Shown piece after piece: positions 57,501 to 64,000 of a stretch of 64,000 bases of DNA. Location: assembly GCA_012934845.2 (NCBI GenBank), contig WNNJ02000624.1, positions 50,893 to 114,892 of the forward strand. The letters run 5' to 3'. The number at the start of each line of letters is the position of its first letter. The stretch's first letter is position 1. Below the pieces are notes generated by a model. That model ran no database searches. It was not told the origin of the DNA and saw only the letters and a list, made by a program, of their open reading frames with translations. A program made the translations under genes and the position numbers. Source of the stretch: Pomphorhynchus laevis (taxonomy: Eukaryota > Acanthocephala > Palaeacanthocephala > Echinorhynchida > Pomphorhynchidae).

Positions 57501-59043
57501 TAACGAGATTAATATGAAAATATTTTTAATTTATTACAAAATTGTATAATACGTCAGCAATCAAGTTCATGAACTCATATAATGTTTAGAATTGCTTTAA
57601 AAATATTGTCAATAATGTAATAATAAGGTACAACAAGTCACTTCACATTTTGCACATTAAATAGTTATTAGTAAAAAACTAAATTAATTAAACTAAGCAG
57701 TCAAGTTAAATATTAACTACGTAAACTAAAAGAGCCAAGTAAGCTTAGACAATCCTATGTTATTTAAGCCATTGGATTTTTGTACCATATTACAAAAGAC
57801 TAAACTAAGTAAACTAAACTTTCAAAGCTAGTTAGTTTAACGTTATAACAGCTTTGCAACTTTGACTAATGCTGAAGAAAGGAATTATTCGCAAGTAATG
57901 TAGCCAATGCAAACGAAACAGTTTGGTTCATTTAAATTGTTAAACGTTTCATTCTGCAGAATTTTGTAAGAAATACCTTTTAATAACTTCTCCACTACTA
58001 TATAAGCAATAGTATACAAGAACTCGTGATCTATAGTATGAAAGTAACATGTGCAGCTTCAATATTTCTATTAGTAAGTATCTTATAAAACCTTGCACAT
58101 CCCCGCGTCAATAGAATTACGACACAAAAGTAAATTTTCAGATTTAAAGATATGTAGAATTATTTTATCTTCAAACGAAGATTTTCACTTAGTCTTTAAT
58201 AAAGTGAACGTTTTCATTTAATATCTGATATTACCAAGATATAAGTTAATCGTCAAGAAAACATTTTCTTTATTAAAATATTTATTCATCAGTTGTAATT
58301 CTTGAATTACTTTATAATGCTTCTCTCGTCGGATATAATGTTTTTGTCGTCGGAATTTTATAAAATTAAAATTACTTCGCAAAGAGTAAAATGTTTGTTT
58401 AAAATCCTTAAATTCTAAATCATAAATTATGTACACTTACGAAAATTTGCATCCTCTTCTATGCATACTAAAACAATAGCAATTTCCAAGTTTATTTTTG
58501 TTTTCAGATCTACCACGAAGCTTTTTCAACGAGTCCAGCACTATAGCTGAAATGATTAATTGCTTATCACCAAATTTTTACGATTATGATTCTACCACCA
58601 CTAATATATCTCAACAGATGTCATTTTCGCCGACATCATCAAATCAAAATAAACGAAATAATGCTGCTAATGATCTGAACCGTGCCTTAATCGCAATTGG
58701 CACTGGAAATGACAATGCAAACATCCTATTACGACATGAATTGATTAATACTCCTATCATGGATATTGAAGAAAGAAGTACCAATGGCAGTAATCTAGCC
58801 GGTAGCGCCTTCAATGTAACAGAAAATAACAATACAGCAGACAATCCTTCAAATGATACCGCTAGAAGCCATTTGTTTTCTACTATGGACAATTTGGCGT
58901 CATCGCTTATACGTATTGAGTCCATGTTTAGAATTGTACATGAAGAGCAAGAGCGGAACCAATCAATCAATTCCGAACTCACTAGTAGTGTTAGTACCCA
59001 ACCGCAAAAGAATTCACCGACTTATCATTCCCTTATACATTAG
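40357..59043 (+). CDS. ARID4: ARID4 (RBP1/RBBP1) orthologue, multi-exon chromatin corepressor subunit
   Basis: Coding exons with GT-AG borders and matching phases: 40357-40464, 44218-44289, 44350-44446, 45452-45534, 48047-48192, 48262-48414, 49459-49538, 49589-49674, 50113-50185, 50239-50333, 50395-50495, 50550-50688, 51360-51722, 51786-51869, 51987-52036, 53532-53699, 54634-54797, 55049-55077 (or -55071), 56421-56519, about 57086-57417, 58508-59043. About 1,000 residues in the order Tudor, RBB1NT, ARID, basic linker, chromo-barrel, acidic tail. This is the domain order of vertebrate ARID4A/B, which bind RB and recruit Sin3-HDAC to chromatin in the nucleus. Several stretches match the human proteins by memory (TAKFRGASCEAKI; YVGWNSRHDQWV versus YGWNVRYDEWV). 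The first exon is missing and one exon has a frame conflict. A single-gene invertebrate ARID4 rather than A or B is expected. Confidence 0.85.
40689..40907 (-). repeat. (TA)n plus inverted copy of the 2.6-3.0 kb repeat, in ARID4 intron 1
   Basis: The TA run at about 40,692-40,728 is followed by a minus-strand copy of the repeat (GAAAAATCGCTTG..., TGGTCCAGGAGCC, GTATCACTCCGAGACGCTCC). It retains TCCGA-CUGACGA-UGAGUGCU and GGAGCGUC-UCGGA on the minus strand, but the GAAA-bearing part is cut off at a second TA run (40,903). Confidence 0.75.
41017..41060 (-). ncRNA. hammerhead ribozyme (minus strand)
   Basis: Minus strand: ACGCUA, CUGAAGA, GUCC-CGUAA-GGAC, GAAA, CACGUGUC, UAGCGU. Stem I ACGCUA/UAGCGU is 6 perfect pairs, stem II GUCC/GGAC is 4 perfect pairs, and the core CUGANGA and GAAA are exact. 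Cleavage is expected after GUC, before UAGCG. Stem III is only AC/GU around ACGU, or a palindromic ACACGUGU suited to dimer formation. This is the minimal type reported in Penelope-like elements. Confidence 0.88.
41183..41226 (+). ncRNA. hammerhead ribozyme (plus strand)
   Basis: Exact inverted copy of 41,017-41,060, with the same three stems and an intact core. A plus-strand read-through such as the ARID4 pre-mRNA would contain this ribozyme in sense orientation. Confidence 0.88.
41425..42058 (-). mobile_element. Penelope-like element 2, inverted left part (RT fragment joined to its C-terminal end)
   Basis: Minus strand from about 42,058: SLSTILNKNYSEINNHTYH, NGTAMGTPVAPILAILYVDWY and RLRYIDDIFVIWRNDKTSL (PLE catalytic YIDD), then FTAEISQENTKFINMSL. 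At about 41,690 the RT is fused directly to the last part of the GIY-YIG region (VIRKKLEQRLIGQ) and the 3' tail, so the middle is deleted. In-frame stops are present (for example after DWY). Confidence 0.8.
41477..41528 (-). ncRNA. decayed hammerhead at PLE 2 tail (left)
   Basis: Minus strand: CAGA, UUGAAAAA, GUAC-UAGAUUC-GGAC, GAAAC, GUUUUAAAUAAAA, GUC, UCUG. Stem I CAGA/UCUG pairs; stem II has one mismatch; the CUGANGA core is degenerate. Confidence 0.45.
42509..43054 (+). pseudogene. PLE GIY-YIG endonuclease domain
   Basis: TGFTKCNRSRTKCCQ (Cys cluster), then ITFATTGIIYVANRQKCHAQHVG (the GIY-YIG equivalents are GIIYV and HVG), ESGLSLNVRLNNRRSD, VNHCVKCH and CFTYFVIAGIVD. It ends KKLEQQLIGQL. 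This domain nicks target DNA in Penelope-type elements. The frame opens with a non-ATG codon and is only the C-terminal part. Confidence 0.82.
43047..43100 (+). ncRNA. decayed hammerhead at PLE 2 tail (right)
   Basis: CAGA, UUGAAAAA, GUCC-UAGAUUC-GGAC, GAAA, C-GUUUU-AAAU-AAAA-AA-G, UC, UCUG. Stem I (4 pairs), stem II (4 pairs) and stem III (C-G plus UUUU/AAAA) can all be drawn and the cleavage triplet is GUC. The CUGANGA box reads UUGAAAAA, so activity is doubtful. Confidence 0.55.
43156..44217. other. rest of ARID4 intron 1
   Basis: AT-rich intron sequence without recognisable elements. Confidence 0.5.
46862..47930. repeat. head-to-head cluster of about 300-bp tandem repeats with hammerhead motifs (retrozyme-like), ARID4 intron
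   Basis: Two units lie on the minus strand (about 46,862-47,270) and about two and a third on the plus strand (47,265-47,930). The marker TACCGTTCTTC recurs at 47,295, 47,601 and 47,884 (spacing about 305 and 283), and its complement at about 46,930 and 47,232. Each unit includes GGTGAAGCAGTGGTGCTGAT and CTGCATCCAGTAGTG next to a hammerhead-like core. Short tandem units each with one hammerhead is the architecture of animal retrozymes. There is no coding capacity; the 60-70-codon frames are repeat shadows. A decayed unit lies at 24.03-24.25 kb. Confidence 0.75.
47826..47903 (+). ncRNA. hammerhead-like ribozyme, best copy of the tandem repeat
   Basis: CUGAUGA at 47,849-47,855; stem II GUCA-UUAUGA-UGAC; GAAA at 47,870-47,873; stem III CGGUA-CUUGC-UACCG; then UU and C, so cleavage would follow GUU. 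Consensus stem I can be drawn as CCAG..GGGAG with CUUCC..CUGG, but about 10 bases (GGAUCUGGCA) then lie between stem I and CUGAUGA, which is unusual. The other copies carry one or more core changes. It is either an unusual or a decaying ribozyme. Confidence 0.6.
48047..49674 (+). CDS. ARID4: ARID4 exons: RBB1NT domain region
   Basis: Exons 48047-48192, 48262-48414, 49459-49538 and 49589-49674 encode PIHRGYSRHKRI (basic), DESLPKELEDTSQED (acidic), GMVVLAKDNTGFFPALITEKP, ITVRNFINDS and ITVKVNDISILDESKI. They end DMSKVEEYMRNPHYYSNWTPP. The pattern V.....FPALI, V.NFI and NW matches RBB1NT of ARID4. The 3' border of 48047-48192 uses GTAGGT; the alternative at 48,141 gives an immediate stop after splicing. 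The 48,414 donor is GTTAGT, chosen because it restores phase 2. Confidence 0.75.
50113..50688 (+). CDS. ARID4: ARID4 exons: ARID DNA-binding domain
   Basis: Exons 50113-50185, 50239-50333, 50395-50495 and 50550-50688. The helices read ECLQEKDYFLANLLNFLEAS, GITFVKSPLVNGVSCDLCI, LYRLVNKNGGWSK, HLWGDIHRAMCLPTSG and LEKIYHKYLRAFYDMNRKLG. The order F..L..F....G....P.......D...LYRLV...GG matches the ARID consensus. The acceptor at 50,238 (TTTAAG) was preferred to the one at 50,257 because only it gives the ARID frame in phase. ARIDs bind AT-rich DNA. Confidence 0.88.
51360..52036 (+). CDS. ARID4: ARID4 exons: basic, low-complexity linker
   Basis: Exons 51360-51722 (121 codons), 51786-51869 and 51987-52036. 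The sequence is rich in Arg, Lys, Ser and Gln (RALITRRKLKAQKNSKYP, NSRKGRNK, HKTRRNASRSHSPTN), with no fold expected. It links ARID and chromo-barrel as in vertebrates, where the linker is long and charged. The donor after 51,722 (GTTGAT) is weak. Confidence 0.7.
53532..54797 (+). CDS. ARID4: ARID4 exons: chromo-barrel (Tudor-knot) domain
   Basis: Exons 53532-53699 and 54634-54797. VHSFVKVLWSTLDAERSVYV, AKVIDKILEKSLVYVHYVGW, then across the intron NSRHDQWVSLDKIVDI. This is the methyl-lysine-reader type barrel of ARID4/MRG proteins; the YVGWN.R.D.WV signature is diagnostic. The phase 2 intron splits the Arg codon of NSR. Confidence 0.88.
55049..59043 (+). CDS. ARID4: ARID4 exons: C-terminal region
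   Basis: Exons 55049-55077, 56421-56519 (KIDVVQQQQSNAIKTDQLQ), about 57086-57417 and 58508-59043 (stop TAG). The last exon is Asn/Ser/Thr-rich with a short predicted helix (MDNLASSLIRIESMFRIVHEEQE), the likely counterpart of the conserved C-terminal coiled region of ARID4 proteins. In exon 57086 the phase expected from splicing reads YDTNYIGDGYFDEHDDW and then hits TGA. The other frame is open to 57,417 and joins the last exon correctly. Either a tiny intron, a sequence error or a real frameshift lies near 57,105-57,170. Confidence 0.6.
56011..56171. mobile_element. fold-back MITE in an ARID4 intron
   Basis: Ends GGTCTAATT...AATTAGACC. Inner arms CGACTTATTACAGTCCT/AGGACTGTAATAAGTCG flank a loop AAAAGG near 56,095. 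About 160 bp, non-coding. Confidence 0.75.
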
Positions 59044-59212
59044 GATCAACTTCATTTGCATTTTAGGTAAAATATTTAATATTTTTATATTTAAAAATAC
59101 AGTTTGGATTTAATTTATTGTCTAACAACATTCACTTATTTATTGATGTATAGCTAATACGATTATTTTAAATGTGACTTTATAATTTTTTAATATTATT
59201 TGACTTGTATTA

Positions 59213-59218
59213 AATAAA
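59213..59218 (+). promoter_or_regulatory. polyadenylation signal of ARID4
   Basis: AATAAA 170 bp after the stop codon, in a T-rich context; the first canonical signal downstream of the last exon. Confidence 0.6.
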
Positions 59219-59249
59219 TTTATATTACGATTAAATTGATTGTTTATTT

Positions 59250-61525
59250 AATGTTGTAATATGAAGTATAAAGTGTAGAGTGAATATTTTTACATAAATT
59301 ATGTAATTCTAGTTTATACAGTTGAAGGATTAATATGGATTACATCATGGCTTTGCATCTTTGTACCAATACGACATAATGTTGCAACGAAAAATACGAA
59401 AAAATGATTATACAAAAGTAACAGTGTAGTGTCGTTTGTCCTATCAGTTTAAAATACCCAACCAATATATGATTTTATATAATAGCACACTGGTTTTTCA
59501 AAGATAAGCTCAAAGATAAGCTATTAAATCGCTAAACTTGAATAGTGAAACCTTATATTTTAATATATATAATATTGTGAAGAGAATTTAAGTCACTGTA
59601 TTCAGTTATACTAATCAAGATTAATTAATAGTATTATCTTCGATGTGTATCATTTACCCTAACGCTTAATTTTAGCTAATATATGCAGTAGATTTCGTGT
59701 TAATTCAATTCAAATGATTTGTAAACCTTACATCGTAGTTTATTTTCACAAATATTATAACCGCCGGATATTCATTTGCCATCAACAGTGAATTATAATC
59801 TTTGGAGTACTTCGGAATCGCTCTGATCTCAATTAAATATAACGTTTTAAGTGTAAACCATAATGTGTTAATCTATTTCTTAGCTACTAATTATCTGCGG
59901 TTGATTACTACTGCAGTATATGTAATTTTAAATTTAAGAAACTGTAGTAATGCGTTCATATCAAAAATGATAAAGTCTTCGTTCAAATCATGTAAAGTAT
60001 ACGTTAAATATCACTAATAATATTTGCAAATATTTGTGTTTAGCGAGTTTAGATCGAAACTAGCAAGCAAACAAGGAATTCCTTTTGTCTACTCGATATG
60101 TGTTATCGCATTGTGCTAGAGAACACGTGTTTTAATAAAATCTAAAGGTTATCAAACCGAATGTCAGATCTTCTATACTATTCTGATAAATTCCAATTCC
60201 TGAAACTTTAGCAACCATCAATACTACAACAGTATCCTGTTTCACCAGAAAATGCTTCATTTTGTTTAACTTTTATTCAAGTGTACGTCAAATCTCGTTA
60301 AGTGTAGCAACAGCAATAATTTACTAATGTTTAATTAAATATGTATTTCATAAATGTTCAATATATAATGTGTAAATGATAAAATGCTATTTTTTAAGTT
60401 TTGACTGCTCATAATATTATTTTTGAAAGAAAATCTCTATCTATCGACATATATTTGGTTAATAATAAAATGGATTTTGCTGCTTTTAATAATATCAAAA
60501 TTAAAACTCCAGTGCTTTATAATTGATTTTTACAAGGCTTTACTTAAAAATACGCCGTTTTCAGACATTAGTACTAAGAAGAATGGAATAAAAATGAAAT
60601 CCTCTCTGGTTTTTTAATGTGCTAGAGATCATTGTTAATATTATGATATTAACTTATCCAATTCATCGATAATAGTACAAAATATAGTAAAATAATATTT
60701 AGGTTTATTTCATTTAATTGGAATGAATATTGCTAACTTCAGTATGTGCAAGCCTATATATACCGACGCTACACTGGCAAACCATAATATACAATTAATC
60801 ATCATTTTGCAAATGAACAGGCGGTTACACAATAAATACTAAGAACATCATATCCTATCTTTACTAATAATAAATGTGTTAAAATTGGACTTATATCAAA
60901 TAGCGAAATTTATAAATCATAAAAAATGATGGTGTAAATAAATATACATTGATGTAAGTTACTTTATATTTGTAATAATCGCGACAAGTTAAGAGCATTA
61001 TTTCATATTAAAACTTTTGTTTCTTTAGCACATCGTAGCAAGGAAACATAAAATTTACATACGAAAAAGCATTCGTTTACTACCAACTACAAAAATTAAG
61101 ATTGATATGATAATATATTTTAATTTAAATTATTATGTGATAATTTAATTAACAATAATATTAAATGTAGTGTAATATATATCGAAGTTATTTGAGAAAT
61201 AGTTATAATGATGTAAACATGTTTATAACATTATTTTATTTTTGAATTTTTGCATATTTCACATCAAATTGAGAAAACGAAATAATTTGCACACGCTAAA
61301 AACACTTGTTCTTTACTAACTACAAAATCGAATATTAATAAGAATTTTTTATACTGATGATTGGAACTTTTATGTATTCGTCATTCAAGCATGGATTTTA
61401 ACGCTAATTGAATTTATATGAAGGACTTTTGTTCAAATTCATGTCTGTCATAACTTGACCAATCTAAAAATATTTTCGATTTATTCGATCTTCGATTACT
61501 TTAAATTTGATTCTACTATAATATT
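59250..61525. other. AT-rich intergenic stretch, nothing recognised
   Basis: No exon signatures, repeats or element motifs were found. Frames of 60-70 codons at 59,802 and 60,423 are Ile/Leu/Lys-rich noise. Confidence 0.5.
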
Positions 61526-61533
61526 ATCTACAT

Positions 61534-61853
61534 CAGAGGTGACCAACACTTTTCAATGAATCGCCAATTTCCCTTTTAGAGAATATTAAATGAGTCAACT
61601 TTTTGTTGCGAGAACTCACACATTTTTCAAATATTTACACTTTTCAATCAAAAATGCTAAAAAATGTAAACTTTATTTTCGTTAATAAGTAAAGTGTTTA
61701 AACTAACTTTTGGAAATAATCGCAAAAAAAAACTGAAAATTTTTATTTACAATTTTTTAAGAAAAATCCCGTCTTTAATAAAAAGATAACGCGCCATCGT
61801 GCTTCGTCCAATGCGCCACATGTTGCGCATGCGCCATTCCTTAGCCACCTCTG
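61534..61853. mobile_element. hAT-type MITE
   Basis: 320 bp with terminal inverted repeats CAGAGGTG(A/G)C. Flanked by ATCTACAT (61526-61533) and ATCTACAC (61854-61861), an 8-bp target duplication with one change. The interior holds a T/A-rich body and GCGC-rich right end (GCGCCACATGTTGCGCATGCGCC). CAG...CTG ends, 8-bp duplications and no ORF indicate a non-autonomous hAT element. Confidence 0.85.
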
Positions 61854-62059
61854 ATCTACACTTTCGTCTGGATTGGCGAGTAAGTGTTGAACAATAGCGC
61901 CATTGTCACCTATGGTATTGCTAATGTCACTCTTCGATTATTCATGCGTATGTGGAATTTCGTTCCTTTTTTATAAATTTCTTTTATTCTATATTGTGGA
62001 CCTGTTTCTTTACTTTTAAAATATTTCGTACTTTAATCTGTGCAGTTATAAAGATTTCA

Positions 62060-63290
62060 ATGTAAACACAGCTTATGAATGTAGTGATTTAAGTTTAGAA
62101 ACAATTATTAAAAGTCACTGTTCAATAATGGATAAAAAGCGTGTCTAGATTGTATCAAATAATAAAACTATCTATACCTATATTATATTAGAATCTAATA
62201 TTTAATGAAAATCCAACGAAACCAAGGTTCATATGTATTGGTTTTAAATGTACATTAAAACATTTCTCAATTAATATGAATATAATAAATAAAGTCATTA
62301 AAACACATTTTAAAAATATTATAAGATAATCGAAATTAATACTAAAATAACAAAATAAATAAATTTTCAAAATATAAATACTTACGATTTCAGTCAGTTT
62401 TATACAAATTTAGATTTTGCTGAAATTAAAGAAGCGGTATAAAAATTAATTAAAATTATATTTGGAAATAATTTATGAGAATCAACTAAACTAAGTGCCG
62501 ACGATGGAAAAGCAATGTAGAAAATTATGACTGCAAAAGTTATATAAGCTCAGCCAAATTCGAAATATACGTCAGTAATAAAGATTTAAATTTTAAATCC
62601 TTATTGTAACGCAAAAGTTTAAATGTTGTGTTGTAATAAATAATAATTGCTGTGTAAGTAATTCGACAAACAAATGATTTCGTTAATTATCAATGATAAT
62701 TGTGACTGCAATATCACTAGTACAGTGTATCCAATACAATGCACATGTGAACACTATGGATAAAATATGAACATTTATATAAATATTCATATATCAGTGT
62801 TTAAAGTATTTATAACCGTTCAAATCAAATTTAAACTATTTTAAGTTATATATTATATGTAATGATATATTGATGAAATTTGTGTATTTTATTCTGATAA
62901 TTATATTCAATAAGTGAACAAATTTATCTGACTAGCATTATTTTTAATCAAACTATGATAATAAAAAAGGTATATTTCAAGATATGAAGATTAAATCAAT
63001 TGGAACTATTTTTAATTTATATCATAAAGCCACATTTAAAATTACCAGAAGCATATTTATTATAACATTCATGCATAAACTAATATTAAAAAATACATTA
63101 AATAATGAAATGTTTTGAATTGCCATAATATGTAATGTTATTGGCTTTTTATAAATAATTACAATAATTTAATAAATACATATTTTAAGCTAGTTTACAA
63201 TAAAAACAAAATCAAACAGCTGATATAAAATATTTAAATTAACACAATATCATTATAAAAATTAAACTCTTAAGCATAACAATTTTATGA
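62060..63290 (+). mobile_element. Penelope-like element, degenerate copy 2
   Basis: Nucleotide-level match to the 38-39.4 kb copy: GATTTAAGTTTAGAAACAAT, AATGGATAAAAAG, TATACCTATATTATATT, AGGTTCATATGTA and AATGTACATTAAAAC occur in the same order. It is more decayed than copy 1, with internal deletions, and no open frame is longer than about 60 codons. Confidence 0.75.
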
Positions 63291-63394
63291 ATAATCAATT
63301 ATATACTTGGCATTAAAATTGTATTAAATATTTTGCGCGGAACTTTTGTTACGTCAATGTCTTTTCTACGCTAACTTAATCATACGCAAGTTGC

Positions 63395-63692
63395 AGTCCC
63401 CGCTTTTCCTTTGAGTATAACGAAGTTCACAAAGTAGCAAAGTATGGGAAGCGGATCGAGTTGGTCAAACATGTTAGTTTTATGCCGCTTTTGTTTTCAA
63501 CGTCAGGTAGTATTAAGAAGAGCGTGATATCACTTATCCGCGCAATCGTCAGCAAGAAAACTGCATCGTGCCCACACGATCATGCAGACACACTTGTCCT
63601 TTTAAAACGATGCTTAAGCTTCGCTATTACGCGCTCTGGATCAACTTGCCTAAGTGCACCTCGGTTTAAGGGACTGTTGAATTTTATATGAT
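63395..63692 (+). mobile_element. R2-like LINE C-terminal fragment, third lineage
   Basis: The open frame from about 63,398 to 63,691 reads FSFEYNEVHKVAKYGKRIE, LVKHVSFMPLLFSTSGSIKK and LKRCLSFAITRSGSTCL. It lines up with KYEERI.TIEHSSFCPL...TGG and the C-terminal SICTAKM...R of the copies at 15.6 and 16.2 kb. It is clearly diverged from both and more GC-rich than its surroundings. It is 5' truncated; the 3' end is unclear (about 63,700). Confidence 0.7.
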
Positions 63693-63699
63693 TATATGA

Positions 63700-64000
63700 T
63701 AACTATGGTTTTACAATTGTAAATGATTTCGCAAATAAATAATGACTAGTACAAAATTAATCTATATTTACATTCTTTAGATTGCATTTCTCTCAATTCG
63801 GGATTTTCAATATTATTCTAAATTATGGTTTCATGCGTGTTCATTTATTTTATCAAAATTAGTACTTTTTCAATTGTACTATGATTTTAGAATAATTCTA
63901 ATATCATTGTTACATTTTTATTTCAATTTTTTATTATAATTAAACTTTTCTACTAATGGCGGTAACAGTTTATACCTAATTTTAGAATCTTACGGATCCT
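63700..64000. other. AT-rich right edge, nothing recognised
   Basis: No motif seen. Confidence 0.4.

Overview
The window is AT-rich animal DNA. About two thirds of it is transposable elements, followed by one intron-rich host gene. The mix of CR1-type LINEs, Penelope-like elements (PLEs), hammerhead ribozyme repeats and a gypsy element fits an invertebrate, and a flatworm is my best guess. That guess rests on element style only and is low confidence. The standard genetic code and GT-AG introns are used.

Region 1-20 kb is a pile of nested retroelements. It holds several CR1-like LINE pieces on both strands. A two-ORF LINE on the minus strand (called LINE-B here, about 4.64-11.94 kb) is split by a small gypsy-type LTR element with a 5-bp target duplication. 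A remarkably intact R2-like, restriction-like-endonuclease LINE has an open 1,006-codon ORF at 12,905-15,925. A truncated relative follows it, then a CR1 element with an open reverse transcriptase.

Region 21-37.6 kb is dominated by one further LINE family (LINE-A) in at least six pieces. Two of these lie head to head and share inverted arms of about 1.86 kb that look identical at protein level. A degenerate PLE follows at about 38-39.5 kb.

Region 40.36-59.04 kb carries the only convincing host gene, an ARID4 (RBP1/RBBP1) orthologue on the plus strand. I could place 21 coding exons with consistent phases, apart from one exon with a reading-frame conflict. Domains in order are Tudor, RBB1NT, ARID, a basic linker, chromo-barrel (Tudor-knot), and an acidic/Asn-Ser-rich C-terminus. 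This is a chromatin-binding subunit of Sin3/HDAC-type corepressors in other animals. The first coding exon upstream was not found. Its introns contain PLE debris, a 412-bp near-perfect palindrome with a canonical hammerhead ribozyme in each arm, and a head-to-head tandem cluster of about 300-bp repeats with a second hammerhead-like motif (retrozyme-like).

Region 59-64 kb is AT-rich with no host gene seen. It holds a hAT-type MITE with 8-bp target duplications, a second copy of the degenerate PLE and a C-terminal fragment of a third R2-like lineage.

The most notable signal is the density and diversity of hammerhead ribozyme sequences, with at least three clear or near-clear structural classes and several decayed ones. 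Most are linked to PLE or tandem-repeat elements.
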